Below, in pieces: positions 27,725 through 38,308 of a DNA stretch of 64,000 bases. The translations under genes were made by a program, and so were the position numbers. The stretch is from an uncultured Nitratireductor sp. (GTDB lineage: Bacteria; Pseudomonadota; Alphaproteobacteria; Rhizobiales; Rhizobiaceae): positions 58,881-122,880 of the forward strand of contig NZ_CAJXGF010000001.1 in NCBI RefSeq assembly GCF_913053745.1, written 5' to 3'. The notes beneath the pieces were generated by a model. The model saw only the letters and a program-made list of their open reading frames with translations. It made no database searches and was not told the origin of the DNA. Position 1 is the stretch's first letter; each line of letters opens with the position of its first letter.

Positions 27725-27739
27725 CGATAATAATTATTG
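27725..27739. promoter_or_regulatory. Candidate IclR operator copy 2 (oxidase-operon side)
   Basis: CGATAAT-A-ATTATTG 13 bp upstream of the 27753 start. Confidence 0.5.
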
Positions 27740-27752
27740 CTATTCAATAGAT

Positions 27753-28100
27753 ATGTCTTCCAGCGATCGAGCAAGCGCCAGTGAAGCCCAATTTGTAGCG
27801 GTGGGGCGTCGTATCGGTACACCCTTACGGTTTCGCATCGACGGGCACGTCATATCGGCCAATGCGGGAGAAAGCGTACTTTCCGCCGTGCTCCAGAACC
27901 GTCATGTGTTGCGGTACTCGGAATTTACCGAAGAGCCGCGTGCGGGATTCTGCCTGATGCGAGCCTGTCAGGATTGCTGGGTTTGGAGCGTCGAGGGAAA
28001 GCGCATTCGAGCGTGTTCGACACCGGCTTCCCCTGAGTTGGATCTCTTGACATCGCCTCCCGCGCGGCTGACGGGAAACAGACCTTGCGCCAAATCCTGA
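27753..28100 (+). CDS. (2Fe-2S)-binding protein (HcnA-like)
   Basis: GESVLSAVLQNRHVLRYSEFTEEPRAGFCLMRACQDCWVWSVEG. Confidence 0.83.
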   Translation: MSSSDRASASEAQFVAVGRRIGTPLRFRIDGHVISANAGESVLSAVLQNRHVLRYSEFTEEPRAGFCLMRACQDCWVWSVEGKRIRACSTPASPELDLLTSPPARLTGNRPCAKS

Positions 28101-29452
28101 TCATAGGCGCAGGTCCGGCCGGAATGAGTGCCGCCGTCGCACTGGCGGAGGCGGGCGTTCGCCCCACCGTCATCGATGAGAACAGTCTCGCAGGCGGACA
28201 GGGTTTTCGGCAAACCAACGCTGACATCGAACTCGACACCCGTGCAATCTACGGGCACGAGTACAATAAACACCAGAACCTTCATTCCAGGTTTCGTGGA
28301 TGCCTCGACAAGATCGACTATCGTCCATCGACACTTGTCTGGGCCATTCATGGCGGCAAGGCGCATACACTCAATGCGGAAGGCTTCTCCGAAATTGCCT
28401 TTGATGGTCTTATCCTGGCCCCCGGCGCCACAGACCGGCTGATGCCCCTGCCCGGCTGGACGCTTCCCGGCGTTTTCTCGCTCGGCGCCGCCCAGGTCGC
28501 GCTTAAGGACCAGGGCTGTTTCATTGGTCGCCGGATCGTATTCGCCGGCAGTTCGCCGCTGCTCCTGCTGGCCGCCCTGCAATATCACAAGCTTGGCGCA
28601 CGACAGCTTTGCGTGCTCGATACGACCCCGCTGCGTCAAAAACTCCGTGCCGCGCCAGGCCTTCTTCAATCCAGTCGAACTTTCGTGCAGGGTCTCTCTT
28701 ATCTATGGTCGCTGAAAAAGCGCGGTGTGCCTGTCCATAGCGGTGTCAAACTGCAAGGAATTGAAGGGCAAGGCCGGGTGGCTGCGATACGATATGCTGA
28801 TGCATGGGGCAGGAAGCATCGTATCGCTTGCGACGCCGTTGCGCTCGGATATGGGCTGCGTGCCGAAACCCAGCTGCCGGAACTTGCAGGGGCGGAATTC
28901 CAGTTCGACCACGGCCTTCGCCAATGGCTGCCGAAGATCGACACAAGCGGGCGCGCCGGAGACTGCCTTTACATAGCCGGCGACGGCGCGGCGACTGGCG
29001 GCGCAGACGCCGCCATCGCCAGCGGCATGCTTGCCGCCACGGGATTGCTGGGCGATCTCGGCATGTCGCAGATCGGCAAGGATAGAAGGGACCTGCAACG
29101 GCAGGTCTGCAAATTGCGCAGGTTTCAGCATCATCTCGCAAAGGCTTTCCGCTGGCCCCATGAAACAGCACAGACCCTGCCCGACCATACAATCGTCTGT
29201 CGTTGCGAGAACGTAACGGCAGGTGACATACGCGCGGCAGCGAAGCAGGCGCTCGGCCCCATCGAGCTGAACCGCATGAAGGCCATCACCCGCTGCGGCA
29301 TGGGCCGCTGTCAGGGACGCTTCTGCAGCGCGGCGCTTGCCGAAATAACCGCCGCGGCATGTGGAAAACCTATCGATGCAGTCGGCCGACTGCGCGCTCA
29401 GGCGCCCGTCAAGCCAGTGCCATTGTCCACGTCGGAAACCACCGCCCGATGA
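28085..29452 (+). CDS. FAD/NAD(P)-binding oxidoreductase with BFD-like domain (HcnB-like)
   Basis: IGAGPAGMSAAVALAEAG; CRCENVTAGDIRAA...CGMGRCQGRFC; TTG start overlapping the upstream gene. Confidence 0.88.
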   Translation: MRQILIIGAGPAGMSAAVALAEAGVRPTVIDENSLAGGQGFRQTNADIELDTRAIYGHEYNKHQNLHSRFRGCLDKIDYRPSTLVWAIHGGKAHTLNAEGFSEIAFDGLILAPGATDRLMPLPGWTLPGVFSLGAAQVALKDQGCFIGRRIVFAGSSPLLLLAALQYHKLGARQLCVLDTTPLRQKLRAAPGLLQSSRTFVQGLSYLWSLKKRGVPVHSGVKLQGIEGQGRVAAIRYADAWGRKHRIACDAVALGYGLRAETQLPELAGAEFQFDHGLRQWLPKIDTSGRAGDCLYIAGDGAATGGADAAIASGMLAATGLLGDLGMSQIGKDRRDLQRQVCKLRRFQHHLAKAFRWPHETAQTLPDHTIVCRCENVTAGDIRAAAKQALGPIELNRMKAITRCGMGRCQGRFCSAALAEITAAACGKPIDAVGRLRAQAPVKPVPLSTSETTAR

Positions 29453-30624
29453 CACAGGAAACGGAGACGATCATCATCGGCGGCGGTCTGATCGGCGCGT
29501 TCACTGCTTATTTTCTCGCGCGTGAGGGGCACCCGGTGACGGTGCTCGAGAAAGGCTTCGTGGGGGCACAATCCAGTGGAGCGAATTTCGGGAATCTGCG
29601 CCTTCAGGGGCGCGACCCTTATCAATATCCGCTTTCCCTGAGGGCACAGGCCATATGGGAAACATTCGAAGAAACCACCGGTGAGAGCTTCGAATACGAT
29701 CGCACCGGTCATCTCTACATCGCCAGGAACGAGCCGGAACTCGCCAAGCTGGAGCACCATGCGGAAATTGCGCGGGGACAAGGCCTGAATATCGAAATGC
29801 TGGCAACGAAAGCCTTGAAGAAGCGCTTCCCCTATCTCGCCGAGGACACGCTTGCCGCCACCTTTTGCGGCCGCGATGCAACCGCCAATCCGCGACTCGC
29901 CACGCCAGCCGTCATGCGCGTGGCACAACGGTTCGGCGCAAGAATCATCGAGCATTGCGAAACGCTTTCAACCCTCCACACCGGCTCACGTTTCGAGGTG
30001 GAAACCACAAAAGGATCGTTCGTATCGAGTTCGCTGGTCAATGCAGCAGGTGCCTGGGGCGGTGCGATCGCCGCACGTTTCGGCGAGCTGGTGCCGGTGT
30101 TTTCCGCAGGGCCGCCGCAATTCGTGACCGAGCCCTTTCCACATGTGATCCAACCCTCCATGCAAATGGTGAACGGCAGCGTCATCTTCCGTCAGATACC
30201 GAGGGGCAATGTCATTGTTGCAGGTTATCCGCGCACGGCGAGCGAAGCGGATGGCAATCACACATTCGTCCCTCCGGGCAAAACCCTTGCGGGAATGGAG
30301 GCCCTTGGAGCCGTCGTTCCTCTCCTGCGCGATGCGCACGTCATCCGCGTCTGGTCGGGCGTCGAGGGCTATTTGCCCGACATGCGCCCGATTATCGGGC
30401 CCAGCCGGAAACAAAACGGTCTTTTCCACGCCTTTGCCTGCTGCGGCCACGGGTTTCAGATCGCTCCAGGAATAGGCGCCGTGCTCAGCGAACTGATCCG
30501 AACCGGACACAGCGATACGCCAATTGAAGCTTACGATATCGAACGCTTTAGAAATCAGGTGCCCGACAACGAGAAATTCATTCGGGAGTTCGACATCCGC
30601 ACGGCAGGCCCCGCTGCCGGCTGA
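29449..30624 (+). CDS. FAD-dependent oxidoreductase (HcnC-like)
   Basis: IIIGGGLIGAFTAYFLAREGHPVTVLEKG; CCGHGFQIAPGIGAVLSELI; ATGA overlap. Confidence 0.88.
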   Translation: MTQETETIIIGGGLIGAFTAYFLAREGHPVTVLEKGFVGAQSSGANFGNLRLQGRDPYQYPLSLRAQAIWETFEETTGESFEYDRTGHLYIARNEPELAKLEHHAEIARGQGLNIEMLATKALKKRFPYLAEDTLAATFCGRDATANPRLATPAVMRVAQRFGARIIEHCETLSTLHTGSRFEVETTKGSFVSSSLVNAAGAWGGAIAARFGELVPVFSAGPPQFVTEPFPHVIQPSMQMVNGSVIFRQIPRGNVIVAGYPRTASEADGNHTFVPPGKTLAGMEALGAVVPLLRDAHVIRVWSGVEGYLPDMRPIIGPSRKQNGLFHAFACCGHGFQIAPGIGAVLSELIRTGHSDTPIEAYDIERFRNQVPDNEKFIREFDIRTAGPAAG

Positions 30625-31775
30625 CACCCGATAGCGTTTTACAGCCAGGTGGAATCACCTGACTCTCGCGGAAAACGGAAAGGTTGAAAGTCCCTGTGCG
30701 TCCAGGCGAACGCACGGCGCCCTCGTGAATCACGGAGCAAGAGTTTCACTGACAATTTCAGGTCTTGGCGAGGCGATATCACGTTGCCGGCATACAAGTG
30801 CGTTGAGGTCCGCCCAACGCTGCTCACGAAGGGCTTCCATGACTTTCCGTCCCGTCATGATCTGGCGGCAGCGCCCGAGCGGCTCCGCCAACGACAAACG
30901 GCGCTGAACTGCCCTGCGCGACGGTTCAATCAAGCAGCGCGAGCACGACGCGAATTTCGGTCGGGACAGAATTCCGTCTCTTGGTTCAAACGTGGCAATC
31001 GGGGAAGACCCTGCCTCATCTGCGGAGTTCTTGATCTGTCCTCGGTGTAGAATCGCGAACGCAGAAATCTGTTTGATAATGCCGCGGACATGGATGACAG
31101 TCGCCTGTGCTTCGCGAACCGTGACCTGCCAAAGCGCTGCCCGACATCTTCTGCTTTCGAGTCTCTCAAAAAAGCAGCTCTTGAACGCAGCCAGAATATC
31201 ACGATTGAAAATCGATCTCGCAATGCCCGAGTGCTATCAGCCATGCGTGCGTCCTGAAGCGAATTCTTATCGAGCGCTCCGGAGCTCTAGAGATCTTTCA
31301 GTCGCTTTCGCTGCTTCTCTTGAGCGGGTTAACTCGCTTCCGGATACTCATTGCCGTGTGCCGAAATACTTCTCGCGCGCAATCGTCGGAGGAATCCCGG
31401 CCCTCCATATCGCCCTAGGGCGACGGTTTCCCTTGGAGCCGTAGACGCTTGGTCGCAACGAAACGATACCGCTCACAGACAATGCGCATGCATCGAACTT
31501 GTATGTCTTATTCGGTGTCGGTTGTTTGAGCGCTGCATCCGTAAGCGTTTCACCACCAAAAGGGAAAATACCGTCACAAGAACCGAACGGCTCGACGGTA
31601 TTCGCTGGAGCGTCGCAATCCGAGCCATCGGCATACCGCCAAACACATCGTTGGAGCGATTTGCATGCCCAGTCCGACACGGGCTGATCAAAACGGGATC
31701 AGTCTGGGAAATTCATTTATTCAATGAGTTAAGTCTGGCGCAGGCTTACTCGCACCAGCCTCTCTTGGAAAATCG

Positions 31776-33335
31776 CTATTCCCATTCGATGGTGCCGGGC
31801 GGTTTGGAGGTTACGTCGTAGACCACGCGATTAATGCCCTTCACCTCGTTGATGATGCGCGTCGCCGCGCGGCCGAGGAACTCCATATCGTAATGGTAGA
31901 AATCGGCCGTCATCCCGTCGACCGATGTCACCGCGCGCAGCGCACAGACGAATTCATAGGTGCGTCCGTCGCCCATAACACCCACGGTCTGCACCGGCAG
32001 AAGCACGGCGAAGGCCTGCCAGATCGCGTCGTAGAGACCGGCCTTGCGGATTTCGTCCAGATAGATCGCATCGGCCGAGCGCAAGATTTCCAGCTTCTCG
32101 CGGGTTACACCACCGGGACAGCGAATGGCCAGGCCCGGTCCCGGGAAAGGGTGGCGGCCAATGAAGCTCTCGGGCAGGCCGAGTTCCTTGCCCAGCACGC
32201 GCACCTCGTCCTTGAACAGTTCGCGCAGCGGTTCCACCAGGCTCATATTCATGCGCTCGGGCAGACCGCCCACATTGTGGTGCGACTTGATCGTGACCGA
32301 AGGGCCGCCGGTGAACGAGACGCTTTCGATGACGTCTGGATAGAGCGTGCCCTGCACCAGGAAGTCCGCGCCGCCGAGTTTCATGGCCTCTTCCTCGAAC
32401 ACTTCGATGAACAGGCGGCCGATGGTCTTGCGCTTCTTTTCCGGGTCGCTCTCACCTTCCAAGGCGCCGACGAAACGATCGGAGGCATCCACCAGAATGA
32501 GCGGCAGATTGTAATGCTCGCGGAACATAGCGACCACTTTGGACGCCTCGTTCTTTCGCATCAGCCCGTGGTCGACCAGAATGCAGGTGAGCTGATCGCC
32601 GACGGCTTCATGCGTAAGCAGTGCGGCAACGGAGGAATCGACACCGCCGGAAAGCGCGCAGATAACCTTGCCATCGCCCACCTGCTTGCGGATCGCCTCG
32701 ATGGCCTGCTCACGATAGGCGGCCATCGTCCAGTCACCGCGAAGACCCGCGATCTTGTGCACGAAGTTGGAGAGCAGTTTCGCACCGTCCGGCGTGTGCA
32801 CCACCTCGGGATGGAACTGCACGCCGTAATATTTGCGCTCGTCGTCGGCAATGGCCGCGAAGGGAGCCCCTGTCGATGTACCCACCACGCGGAAACCGGA
32901 CGGTATCGCCGTCACCCGGTCGCCATGGCTCATCCACACCTGGTGGCGCGTGCCCCTGGCCCAGACATCATCGAACAGCGGACAATCGTCTTCGATCTCG
33001 AGAAAGGCACGGCCGAATTCGCGATGGTCGGACCCCTCCACCTTGCCGCCGAGCTGGGCGCACATGGTCTGCTCACCGTAGCAGATTCCGAGCACCGGCA
33101 AACCGGAATCGAAGATCGCCTGCGGCGCGCGCGGGCTGCCGATATCGACTGTGGAGGCCGGGCTTCCGGACAGGATGACCGCCTTGGGCGCAAGGCGTAC
33201 GAACGCCTCGTCGGCCGACTGGAACGGAGCGATTTCGCAATAGACTCCGGCCTCGCGCACCCGCCGCGCAATGAGCTGCGTGACCTGGCTGCCGAAATCA
33301 ACGATGAGAACTGTGTCGGGATTGGATATCGTCAT
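31776..33335 (-). CDS. guaA: GMP synthase (glutamine-hydrolyzing)
   Basis: [38 protein letters not shown]-terminal [16 protein letters not shown]. Confidence 0.97.
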   Translation of the reverse strand: MTISNPDTVLIVDFGSQVTQLIARRVREAGVYCEIAPFQSADEAFVRLAPKAVILSGSPASTVDIGSPRAPQAIFDSGLPVLGICYGEQTMCAQLGGKVEGSDHREFGRAFLEIEDDCPLFDDVWARGTRHQVWMSHGDRVTAIPSGFRVVGTSTGAPFAAIADDERKYYGVQFHPEVVHTPDGAKLLSNFVHKIAGLRGDWTMAAYREQAIEAIRKQVGDGKVICALSGGVDSSVAALLTHEAVGDQLTCILVDHGLMRKNEASKVVAMFREHYNLPLILVDASDRFVGALEGESDPEKKRKTIGRLFIEVFEEEAMKLGGADFLVQGTLYPDVIESVSFTGGPSVTIKSHHNVGGLPERMNMSLVEPLRELFKDEVRVLGKELGLPESFIGRHPFPGPGLAIRCPGGVTREKLEILRSADAIYLDEIRKAGLYDAIWQAFAVLLPVQTVGVMGDGRTYEFVCALRAVTSVDGMTADFYHYDMEFLGRAATRIINEVKGINRVVYDVTSKPPGTIEWE

Positions 33336-33373
33336 GATGAGCCTTTAATGAAACCCCTGCCGCTTCGCAACCT

Positions 33374-33853
33374 CTATCCCTCCCGATCTCCCCGGATATC
33401 GTCATTGGCCGACGACGCCAGCGCCGCGAGTGCGGATTTGAGTGCGGCCAGCCCTTCCGGCCCGAGCAGATTGCGATAGCGTTCCTCGAGCTCGAGCTTG
33501 ATGCGGTTGGCTTCCTGGAGGGCCGAACGCCCCTTCTGTGTGTGGGCAACGATTCGCGCACGCTTGTCGCGCGGATCCGACATCCGGCGAAGAACGCCCT
33601 CCCCCTCCAACCCGTCGATCAATTGCTGAACCGCCTGCTTGGAGATCCCCATCCGTTCGATCAACACCGATTGCGGCGTGCCCCGGCGTCCCACATGCCC
33701 CAGAAGCGAGGCGCGTGCATCGGTCATCCAACCATGCCCGGCCGCGCGCATCGCCTCGACGAAGGCGGCCCGCCAGGCGCTATTGGCTTGCGAGAGGCGC
33801 CATCCCACATGATCGGGCCAATCCTCATCTTTTTTGTCAAGACTCTTGACCAT
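33374..33853 (-). CDS. MarR family transcriptional regulator
   Basis: HVGRRGTPQSVLIERMGISKQAVQQLIDGLEGEGVLRRMSDPRDKRARI. Confidence 0.88.
   Translation of the reverse strand: MVKSLDKKDEDWPDHVGWRLSQANSAWRAAFVEAMRAAGHGWMTDARASLLGHVGRRGTPQSVLIERMGISKQAVQQLIDGLEGEGVLRRMSDPRDKRARIVAHTQKGRSALQEANRIKLELEERYRNLLGPEGLAALKSALAALASSANDDIRGDREG
33836..33850. promoter_or_regulatory. Candidate MarR operator copy 1 (within MarR codons 2-6)
   Basis: GTCAAG-ACT-CTTGAC perfect 6-bp inverted repeat. Confidence 0.5.
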
Positions 33854-33873
33854 TCTGTCGTCGCGCCTTATTC

Positions 33874-33888
33874 GTCAAGATACTTGAC
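33874..33888. promoter_or_regulatory. Candidate MarR operator copy 2 (divergent intergenic)
   Basis: GTCAAG-ATA-CTTGAC perfect 6-bp inverted repeat, 38 bp from copy 1. Confidence 0.6.
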
Positions 33889-33900
33889 TATATAACCGCC

Positions 33901-34260
33901 ATGGCATCGATGCAAATCGGCGCCGAAACGCTGGAGCATGTGATGACCATCCTCACCAAAGAGAACCTGCAGTTTTTGATTCCGGGAACAACGCATATTC
34001 TTGAGCGCAACGGAGAAGATGCCTTCGTCTATCTTGGACGGGACGGGAGGGGACATATGCTGCTGGACACCGGCGAGACCCGTTCGGGTTCATGGCGCCT
34101 TCTCGACGATGGCTACGCAACGCATTGGGACGGCGGTCAGGAAGGCGATTGGATGCTGGACGCCACTGCCGAGGGCGTGTTTTACATCTCGCGCAATGGA
34201 AAGCAGCGCCTCAAGCTGCGCGGCATTCTGTTCGGCAATGCGAAAAACCTGCCGCAATAG
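33901..34260 (+). CDS. Hypothetical protein (119 aa)
   Basis: Uninterrupted ORF divergent from MarR; no family recognised. Confidence 0.7.
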   Translation: MASMQIGAETLEHVMTILTKENLQFLIPGTTHILERNGEDAFVYLGRDGRGHMLLDTGETRSGSWRLLDDGYATHWDGGQEGDWMLDATAEGVFYISRNGKQRLKLRGILFGNAKNLPQ

Positions 34261-34264
34261 AGGA

Positions 34265-34912
34265 TCACCCGACGAGCAGACCATCCGCGATCGCCCGCTC
34301 CAGGCGATCCACCGTATCGGCGAGCTTCTTGTCGATCACATGCAGATAATCCGTCCAGTCCGTCACGCGCTGAAGCTCCGCCGCACCGTCCGAAATGCCG
34401 CGCAGCGCCACGAGGTCCAGACCGAAGCGCTGGCAGGCGCGCAAAACCGCAAAGGTTTCCATGTCCACCATGTCGGCGTCGATGCCGTCATAGGCAACGC
34501 CCGACACGATGTTGCCGCCGGTTGAAAGCGTCGCCTCGCGGATGCCGGGAATGCGATGCCGCAAGGGCATGATCGCCGGCAGGTCGAGAAACGGCGTCAC
34601 CCCCTTTTCGAAGCCGAGCGGCGAGGCGTCCATGTCGCGGTAGGACACCGCCGTCGCCTGATAGATTCCCGTCTGCTCGAGCGTCCGGCTCCCCGCCGAA
34701 CCGAGCGAGACGAGGAGATCGGGCAAATGCCCTTCGGCATCGAGAAGGGCCAGCTCCGCTCCAAGAACGACACCGGCCTCAACCGGGCCGACGCCGGTCA
34801 TCAACGGCGTGAAACGCTTTTGCAATTGCGGCCCGTACTCGGCCTCCGCCGCCATGACGAAAAGGACGCGCTTTCCGGCCAGGACGGCCGGCTCCACCGG
34901 TGCCCGCGTCAT
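34265..34912 (-). CDS. 5'-methylthioadenosine/S-adenosylhomocysteine nucleosidase-like protein
   Basis: VLFVMAAEAEYGPQL; GVGPVEAGVVLGAEL; VDMETFAVLRAC. Confidence 0.85.
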   Translation of the reverse strand: MTRAPVEPAVLAGKRVLFVMAAEAEYGPQLQKRFTPLMTGVGPVEAGVVLGAELALLDAEGHLPDLLVSLGSAGSRTLEQTGIYQATAVSYRDMDASPLGFEKGVTPFLDLPAIMPLRHRIPGIREATLSTGGNIVSGVAYDGIDADMVDMETFAVLRACQRFGLDLVALRGISDGAAELQRVTDWTDYLHVIDKKLADTVDRLERAIADGLLVG

Positions 34913-35361
34913 CCTTCCAATCCTTCGCGCCCGACAATGGTCATCATGGTTCCGGTCATGGTGGCGATCAATTTTGCATCTCCCTCGGACGAGTATCCAT
35001 AGGCCTGGCCGTCGGCGACAATGATGGTGCGGCCGGGCTTGGTAACGGTACCGCGAAACAGAAAGCGCTCCCCACGCCCCGGCGCAAGCAGATTGACCTT
35101 GAATTCGATGGTCAGCACTGCCGCATCCTCGGGCATGAGCGAAAAGGCGGCATAACCGCAAGCCGAATCGAGCGCAGTGGAAATCACACCGGCATGGAGA
35201 AAACCGTGCTGCTGGGTCAGCGCTTCCGCATAAGGCATCTCGATCTCGACGATACCCGGGGTTACGAGCGTCAGCTCGGCGCCGATGGTCCGCATCATTT
35301 TCTGGCGGGCGAAGCTGGCACGCACCCGCGCCTCGACATCCACTGGATTGGCCTCAATCAT
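34909..35361 (-). CDS. PaaI family thioesterase
   Basis: Hotdog fold; QQHGFLHAGVISTALDSACGYAAFSLM. Confidence 0.85.
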   Translation of the reverse strand: MIEANPVDVEARVRASFARQKMMRTIGAELTLVTPGIVEIEMPYAEALTQQHGFLHAGVISTALDSACGYAAFSLMPEDAAVLTIEFKVNLLAPGRGERFLFRGTVTKPGRTIIVADGQAYGYSSEGDAKLIATMTGTMMTIVGREGLEG

Positions 35362-35397
35362 TGCCGGATAAACCTCCTTGGCCGTAGCTCCCGCCCA

Positions 35398-36684
35398 TCA
35401 GCACCGTTCTAGCGCGGCAAAATGGAAGCCGTCCGTTGCCGTGCGGCTGGGCGAAAGAGCAATGCCGGTCGTCTTGTCGATCCTTGCTCTCGCTCCCCGG
35501 CCGGGGAAGTGGCGCTCCCACAGCGCATCATGGTCCACCGGGCGGAATTCCGGATTGGCTTCGATGAAGGCCCTCACCTGATCGTCGTTTTCCTCGGCAA
35601 AGACGGAACAGGTGATATAGGCAAGCCGCCCGCCCGGGCGCACGAAGCGTGCCGCCTTGGCGAGAATGTCGGACTGCTCGGCCTGACGCTGTTCAAGCTG
35701 TTTCTCGCCGAGCCGCCATTTGGCGTCGGGTCTGCGCCGCCATGTGCCGGCTCCGGTGCAGGGCGCATCGACGACGACCAGATCGAACCGGGCCTCATCC
35801 GGGGCGAGCGCATTTTCGTCTGCCACCGCCTGAACATTGCGGCAGCCGGCCCGCTTCAAGCGGTCGAAGATAGGAGCGAGTCGTTGCTTGTCCGCGTCGA
35901 AGGCACGAATCTGACCGGTGTTCTCCATCATCGCCGACATTGCGAGCGATTTGCCGCCAGCTCCCGCGCAAAAATCGAGCACCTGCATTCCCGGGACTGC
36001 TTCCGCAAGTGTGGCGACGATCTGCGAGCCTTCGTCCTGCACTTCGAACCAGCCTTTCTGGAAGGCGGGTTCGGCCTGGACGTTGGGGTGTCGCCCCTGC
36101 CCCTCGATGGCGGCGATCCTCAACCCCTGCGGGGCCAGTTCGCAGGGGCGCGCGCCGGCACGCGCCAGCGCGCGCGCCACCTTGTCGCGCGTCGCCTTGA
36201 GCGTGTTGGTGCGCATGTCGAGCGGCGGTCGGTTGGCAAGGGCCGCAGCCTCGCCCACCCAGCCGTCGCCCCAGGCGCGCTTCAAAAGCGGTTCGCACCA
36301 TGGCGGGCACTCGGCCCGCACTCCATCGGGCGCCGCATCCAGCGGATGTGCCTGAAGACAGGCGGCTTCATCGTCGGAAAGCGGGGGTGGAGCGAAATTG
36401 TCCTCCGCCAAGGCCTCGTTCAGGACCTGCGATGTGTATCCGCCTTCGATCATCAGCGCGCCGAAAGCGAGTGCGCGCGGGCTTTCCTCCTGAAAAATCC
36501 AGGTTGCCGAGCGCCTGCGGCGCAGCGCATCGTAGACGATGTTGCCGATTGCCGCGCGATCCTTGGATCCGGCGAAGCGATGGGATAGACCCCAATCTCT
36601 GAGCGCGTCCGCCGCCGGCCGATAGCGCCGGTCGATGTCTTCCAGAATCTCGATTGCCGCTGCCAGCCGTCCGCCAAGTCGCAT
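35398..36684 (-). CDS. RsmB/NOP family rRNA m5C methyltransferase
   Basis: VLDFCAGAGGKSLAM; VVDAPCTGAGTWRRRPDAKW; RLAYITCSVFAEEN. Confidence 0.9.
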   Translation of the reverse strand: MRLGGRLAAAIEILEDIDRRYRPAADALRDWGLSHRFAGSKDRAAIGNIVYDALRRRRSATWIFQEESPRALAFGALMIEGGYTSQVLNEALAEDNFAPPPLSDDEAACLQAHPLDAAPDGVRAECPPWCEPLLKRAWGDGWVGEAAALANRPPLDMRTNTLKATRDKVARALARAGARPCELAPQGLRIAAIEGQGRHPNVQAEPAFQKGWFEVQDEGSQIVATLAEAVPGMQVLDFCAGAGGKSLAMSAMMENTGQIRAFDADKQRLAPIFDRLKRAGCRNVQAVADENALAPDEARFDLVVVDAPCTGAGTWRRRPDAKWRLGEKQLEQRQAEQSDILAKAARFVRPGGRLAYITCSVFAEENDDQVRAFIEANPEFRPVDHDALWERHFPGRGARARIDKTTGIALSPSRTATDGFHFAALERC

Positions 36685-36751
36685 GTGAATCCTTCGCCGG
36701 TTACCCGAATGGCGCACAGCTAGCCGGAACCGGGCGTTTGCACAAGCGAAA

Positions 36752-36775
36752 CGGGCGTGGATCGCTCCACGCCCG
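36752..36775 (-). terminator. Hairpin downstream of catalase gene
   Basis: CGGGCGTGGA-TCGC-TCCACGCCCG perfect 10-bp stem, 28 bp past the catalase stop; weak T-run. Confidence 0.55.
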
Positions 36776-36802
36776 CCACTTATCAAAGCCTTTCGGAACA
36801 GC

Positions 36803-38308
36803 CTATTCGGCCGCGTGCTGCGGCGTCTTGCCGGTCACCGGCACTGCATTGGCCTCGTAGCCGTGAGCTTCCTTCAGCGCCTTTCGCACACCGTTCCCGT
36901 AGTCGGCGTGCACCTTGTCGAAATGCGCCAGTTGCCGCTCGATGATTTCACCTGGAACGCCGCCCATGGCTGCAGCGATGTTGGAGAAGAGCCGGTTCTT
37001 CTGGCCTTCGTCGAAGAGGTTGAACAGTGCGCGCGGCTGAGCGTAATCGTCGTTGCCGATACGATGGTTGTAACGGTCCGCATCGCCGGAAATCTTGAGC
37101 GGCGGCTCCTTCGCGGCAGTGTCCTCCACGGGACCATCGAACGAGTTCGGCTCATAATAGGCGTCGGGGTTGCCCGTCTTGATGCCACCGAACGTGTTCA
37201 TCTCGCCATCGCGGTGATAGTGATGAACAGGACATTTCGGCTGATTGACCGGAATGGTCTCGTAATGCGTGCCCAACCGGTAACGGTGCGCATCCGCATA
37301 GGAGAAGACGCGCGCCTGCAACATCTTGTCCGGCGAATGACCTATACCGGGAACGATGTTGGAGGGTGAGAAGGCCGCGTTCTCGATCTCGGTGAAATAG
37401 TTGTCCGGATTGCGGTTCAACTCCATCACGCCGATATCGATCGGCGGATACTCCGCATGCGGCCACACCTTCGTCAGATCGAACGGATTGTAGGAGGTTT
37501 TCTCCGCATCCGCCTCAGGCATGATCTGCACCTGCACCTTCCACTTCGGGAACTCGCCGCGCTCTATCGTGCCGTAGAGCTCTTCCTGGTAGCTCTCGCG
37601 GGTCTTGCCCACCACCTCCTCGGCTTCTGCATTGGTGTGATGTTTGTGGCCCTGCACGGTCTTGAAGTGAAATTTGACCCAGAAGCGCTCGCCCTTGTCG
37701 TTCCAGAGCGAATAGGTGTGTGAGCCGTAGCCGTTCATATACATCGGCGCGACCGGCAGGCCGCGATCGGACATGAGAATGGTGACCTGATGCAGGCTTT
37801 CGGGCGACAGCGACCAGAAATCCCACATGGCCGTCGGCGAACGCATATTGGTGCGCGGATGGCGCTTCTGTGTGTGGATGAAATCCGGAAACTTGAGCGG
37901 ATCCCGGACGAAGAAAACCGGTGTGTTGTTGCCCACCAGATCCCAGTTGCCGTCCTCGGTGTAGAATTTCAGTGCGAAACCGCGCACGTCGCGCTCGGCG
38001 TCGGCCGCGCCTTGCTCTCCGGCAACGGTGGAGAAGCGCGCGAGCATCGGCGTCTCCGCGCCCGGCTGCAACGCCTTGGCGATGGTATATTTCGAAATAT
38101 CGCCGGTAATCTTGAGCACGCCGTGCGCGCCCCACCCTTTTGCGTGAACCACACGCTCGGGAATGCGTTCGCGGTTCTGGTGCGCAAGCTTCTCGATGAG
38201 CTGATAGTCCTGAAGAAGAACCGGTCCCTTCTCACCCGCAGTCACGGAATTCTGGTTGTCGCTGACGGGGGCGCCAGCGGACGTGGTCATCGTGCGTTTG
38301 TCTGCCAT
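36803..38308 (-). CDS. katA: Catalase (small-subunit haem catalase)
   Basis: [67 protein letters not shown]. Confidence 0.95.
   Translation of the reverse strand: MADKRTMTTSAGAPVSDNQNSVTAGEKGPVLLQDYQLIEKLAHQNRERIPERVVHAKGWGAHGVLKITGDISKYTIAKALQPGAETPMLARFSTVAGEQGAADAERDVRGFALKFYTEDGNWDLVGNNTPVFFVRDPLKFPDFIHTQKRHPRTNMRSPTAMWDFWSLSPESLHQVTILMSDRGLPVAPMYMNGYGSHTYSLWNDKGERFWVKFHFKTVQGHKHHTNAEAEEVVGKTRESYQEELYGTIERGEFPKWKVQVQIMPEADAEKTSYNPFDLTKVWPHAEYPPIDIGVMELNRNPDNYFTEIENAAFSPSNIVPGIGHSPDKMLQARVFSYADAHRYRLGTHYETIPVNQPKCPVHHYHRDGEMNTFGGIKTGNPDAYYEPNSFDGPVEDTAAKEPPLKISGDADRYNHRIGNDDYAQPRALFNLFDEGQKNRLFSNIAAAMGGVPGEIIERQLAHFDKVHADYGNGVRKALKEAHGYEANAVPVTGKTPQHAAE

Noticed and set aside
31893-33479. 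528-aa plus-strand ORF
   Set aside because: Exactly antisense to guaA, a clear housekeeping gene.
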